From: Mucilaginibacter sp. OK283
GTDB lineage: Bacteria; Bacteroidota; Bacteroidia; Sphingobacteriales; Sphingobacteriaceae
DNA length: 64,000 nt
Reading direction: 5' to 3'
NCBI RefSeq assembly: GCF_900110415.1
Contig: NZ_FODR01000002.1
Coordinates: 62,001-126,000, forward strand
Shown here: positions 62,298 to 64,000 of the stretch, in pieces
Position numbering within the stretch: the first letter of the stretch is position 1
Layout of the letters: the number at the start of each line of letters is the position of its first letter
Notes under the pieces: model-generated
What the model saw: the letters and a program-made list of their open reading frames with translations, nothing else
Told to the model about the DNA's origin: nothing
Databases searched by the model: none
Translations under genes and position numbers: made by a program

Positions 62298-64000
62298 ATA
62301 GCATTTTTGAAGCTCTTTCTAAATTTTTTAATGTATTCGGAAGGTTTTAAGTCGAACACTTTTTTAAACTGCTCACGAAAATACTTGATATCTTTTATTC
62401 CAACGGCATAAGCAGTTTCCAATATATTTAAATCGCTATGTACAAATAACTGTGCCGCTTTTCGCAACCTGATAGACCTTATGAAGCTATTTGCGGGTTG
62501 CCCGGAAATCATTTTGATTTTTTTATAGATGCCGGAATAGGACATATTTAATTCGTAGGCTAAGGATTGAAGGTTAAAATCGGGGTCTGTTATATGATCC
62601 TCAACAATCCGGATGCAGGAATCCAGAAACCGTTTGTACTCTATCGAGATGCTATGGGGGTTATTGTTAAGTGTGATTTCATTATAAAAATATTGCTGAA
62701 GGGTATTCCTGCTCCTCAGCAACCCATTGACCTTTGCTTTCAGGATATCTTTGTCAAAAGGTTTCCCGATATAATCATCAGCGCCACCTTCAATACCTTT
62801 TAGCTTTATCTCATTTGATGCGCTGGCTGTTAAAAGAATCACCGGAAGGTGCGAGGTTGTCATATTTCCCTTAATGGCCGCACAAACTTCTATACCTGTA
62901 ATGCCCTGCATCATCACATCACATATAACAATATCCGGCCATTGTTCGTTTATTATTTTTATTCCCTCTTCGCCGCTTGACGCAACAAGAACATTATATT
63001 CGAGTTTGAAAATCTGGCGCAGATATTCTCTCATATCCTCATGGTCATCGATGATCAATAGCGTTTTGAAGTCAGACAATGATTGTTCTTCAACCGGGTC
63101 TGCTGCCAACACGATGTCATTAGCTGTAGTTTCAGCATCAATCAGCTCCTTTAAAAACCCGGAAGTAGCTGCTGATTGTTCTAAAATAACAGGGTCTTTA
63201 AGGTGCAATCTGCCTTTTTTAAAAGTGATGGTGAACGATGTGCCTTTTCCAATCTGACTTTGATATTCAACTGTTCCGGCCTGGCGTTCTACAAAATTTT
63301 TGACGAGGTATAGTCCAAGACCAAATCCTCCGGTTGGTGTGCCCGCCAAATCAGGTACCTGGTAAAAACGACTAAAAAGTTTTTCACCAACTTCGGAAGG
63401 GATTCCGCATCCATCGTCCTCGACCATTATTGATACCACCTGGTCTGCTTCTTCTACACAGATGCGAATCTTTCCATGTTTATGAGTGAACTTTATCGCA
63501 TTCGAGAGCAGATTAAATAACACTATTTCTGTTTTTTCTCTATCTACATAAATATTAAGGCAATCGGCTGATGATACAAACTCCAAATGGATTTGTTTTC
63601 TTTTCGCTTCATGTACAAAACATAAATAAACCTCCTTACATAAATCAACAATATTAACATTGCTTATTTTAAGCTGATCGGATTCTGATTCTGCCTTTTT
63701 GAAAAGGAGCAGCTGATCTACCAGGCCTAATAGCCGGCGCGCGTTTCTGTAAACAATGTTTAAATTGGAGGCATCCATAGCCTTCTTTTCGTTAAATAAT
63801 AGTTCCTTAACAGGGTTAATGATCAATGTCAATGGCGTCCGGAACTCATGAGAAATATTGGTAAAAAAAGCAAGCTTTCGTTCGCTTAACTCCTTTTCCT
63901 TTTCACTTTCATAGTGAGCAATCTGAATTTCGTATTTTAGTTTAGCCTGATGGTCCCTGTATAACAGATACAGATAAACCAACCCGCCAATAATTATAAT
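62270..64000 (-). CDS. Hybrid two-component regulator (HTCS type), C-terminal 577 codons, cut by the window edge
   Basis: The gene runs off the window, so the N-terminal periplasmic sensor (usually a beta-propeller domain) is missing. The visible part begins in the membrane helix (IIIIGGLVYLYLLY) and continues with a histidine kinase (FFTNISHEFRTPLTLI with the phospho-acceptor His, NAIKFTHKHGKIRICV, GFGLGLYLVKN), a receiver domain (LLIIDDHEDMREYLRQIF and the phospho-acceptor Asp in IVICDVMMQG, TASAS, GADDYIGKPFD) and an AraC DNA-binding domain (LAYELNMSYSGIYKKIK, SEYIKKF end). Such proteins sense oligosaccharides and switch on linked utilization genes. The GH35 and GH43 genes next door on the same strand are the likely targets. 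Confidence 0.9.
   Translation of the reverse strand: MIIIGGLVYLYLLYRDHQAKLKYEIQIAHYESEKEKELSERKLAFFTNISHEFRTPLTLIINPVKELLFNEKKAMDASNLNIVYRNARRLLGLVDQLLLFKKAESESDQLKISNVNIVDLCKEVYLCFVHEAKRKQIHLEFVSSADCLNIYVDREKTEIVLFNLLSNAIKFTHKHGKIRICVEEADQVVSIMVEDDGCGIPSEVGEKLFSRFYQVPDLAGTPTGGFGLGLYLVKNFVERQAGTVEYQSQIGKGTSFTITFKKGRLHLKDPVILEQSAATSGFLKELIDAETTANDIVLAADPVEEQSLSDFKTLLIIDDHEDMREYLRQIFKLEYNVLVASSGEEGIKIINEQWPDIVICDVMMQGITGIEVCAAIKGNMTTSHLPVILLTASASNEIKLKGIEGGADDYIGKPFDKDILKAKVNGLLRSRNTLQQYFYNEITLNNNPHSISIEYKRFLDSCIRIVEDHITDPDFNLQSLAYELNMSYSGIYKKIKMISGQPANSFIRSIRLRKAAQLFVHSDLNILETAYAVGIKDIKYFREQFKKVFDLKPSEYIKKFRKSFKNAMVNQVAERK

Noticed and set aside
1..64000. tRNA, rRNA or riboswitch genes
   Set aside because: No cloverleaf, rRNA block or known riboswitch core was recognised by eye.

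Overview
The window reads as chromosomal DNA of a glycan-degrading Bacteroidota, most likely Sphingobacteriaceae close to Mucilaginibacter or Pedobacter. The reasons are two SusC/SusD systems driven by FecI-type sigma / FecR anti-sigma pairs, a hybrid two-component regulator, GH families 28, 35, 39, 43, 78, 89 and 92 with Sec or lipoprotein signals, and many palindromic intergenic repeats. Taxonomy is inferred from gene style only; no rRNA or tRNA gene was seen.

Region 1 (1-11.5 kb) is accessory. It holds a subtilisin-like protease (probably the second gene of an ATPase/protease pair cut by the window edge), a lipoprotein, a two-gene small cassette (54-aa protein plus a DUF6934-like protein), tandem non-coding repeats (2.6-3.1 kb and about 460-bp units at 5.2-6.85 kb), a probable pentameric ligand-gated ion channel homologue, a GH39 glycosidase, a GNAT acetyltransferase and a small conserved protein.

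Region 2 (11.7-32.3 kb) is polysaccharide utilization locus 1: sigma, FecR, SusC, SusD, GH89, GH35, an HGSNAT-like membrane acetyltransferase and GH92. The sigma gene is separated from its FecR partner by a 2.57-kb S41 protease + AraC cassette bounded by imperfect 51-bp inverted repeats, which looks like an inserted unit. The GH92 gene carries a palindromic repeat element inside its 5' coding end.

Region 3 (32.3-36.3 kb) is a LacI-family regulator divergent from a GH28 polygalacturonase and an inositol oxygenase. LacI-type operator candidates lie upstream of both enzymes, suggesting joint control of uronate-producing steps.

Region 4 (36.4-49.9 kb) is utilization locus 2: sigma, FecR, SusC, SusD, then a second GH89 - HGSNAT-like - GH92 set. 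The enzyme trio is thus present twice. HGSNAT and GH89 (NAGLU) are the enzymes humans use in succession on terminal glucosamine of heparan sulfate, so their repeated coupling in a bacterium is notable.

Region 5 (50-64 kb) has a GH78 rhamnosidase, an AraC regulator with an FAD monooxygenase, a pirin / isochorismatase-family / Crp cluster, and a GH43-GH35 pair next to a truncated hybrid two-component regulator. Gene junctions throughout carry several families of palindromic repeats (100-240 bp) that may act as terminators, mRNA stabilisers or non-autonomous mobile elements.
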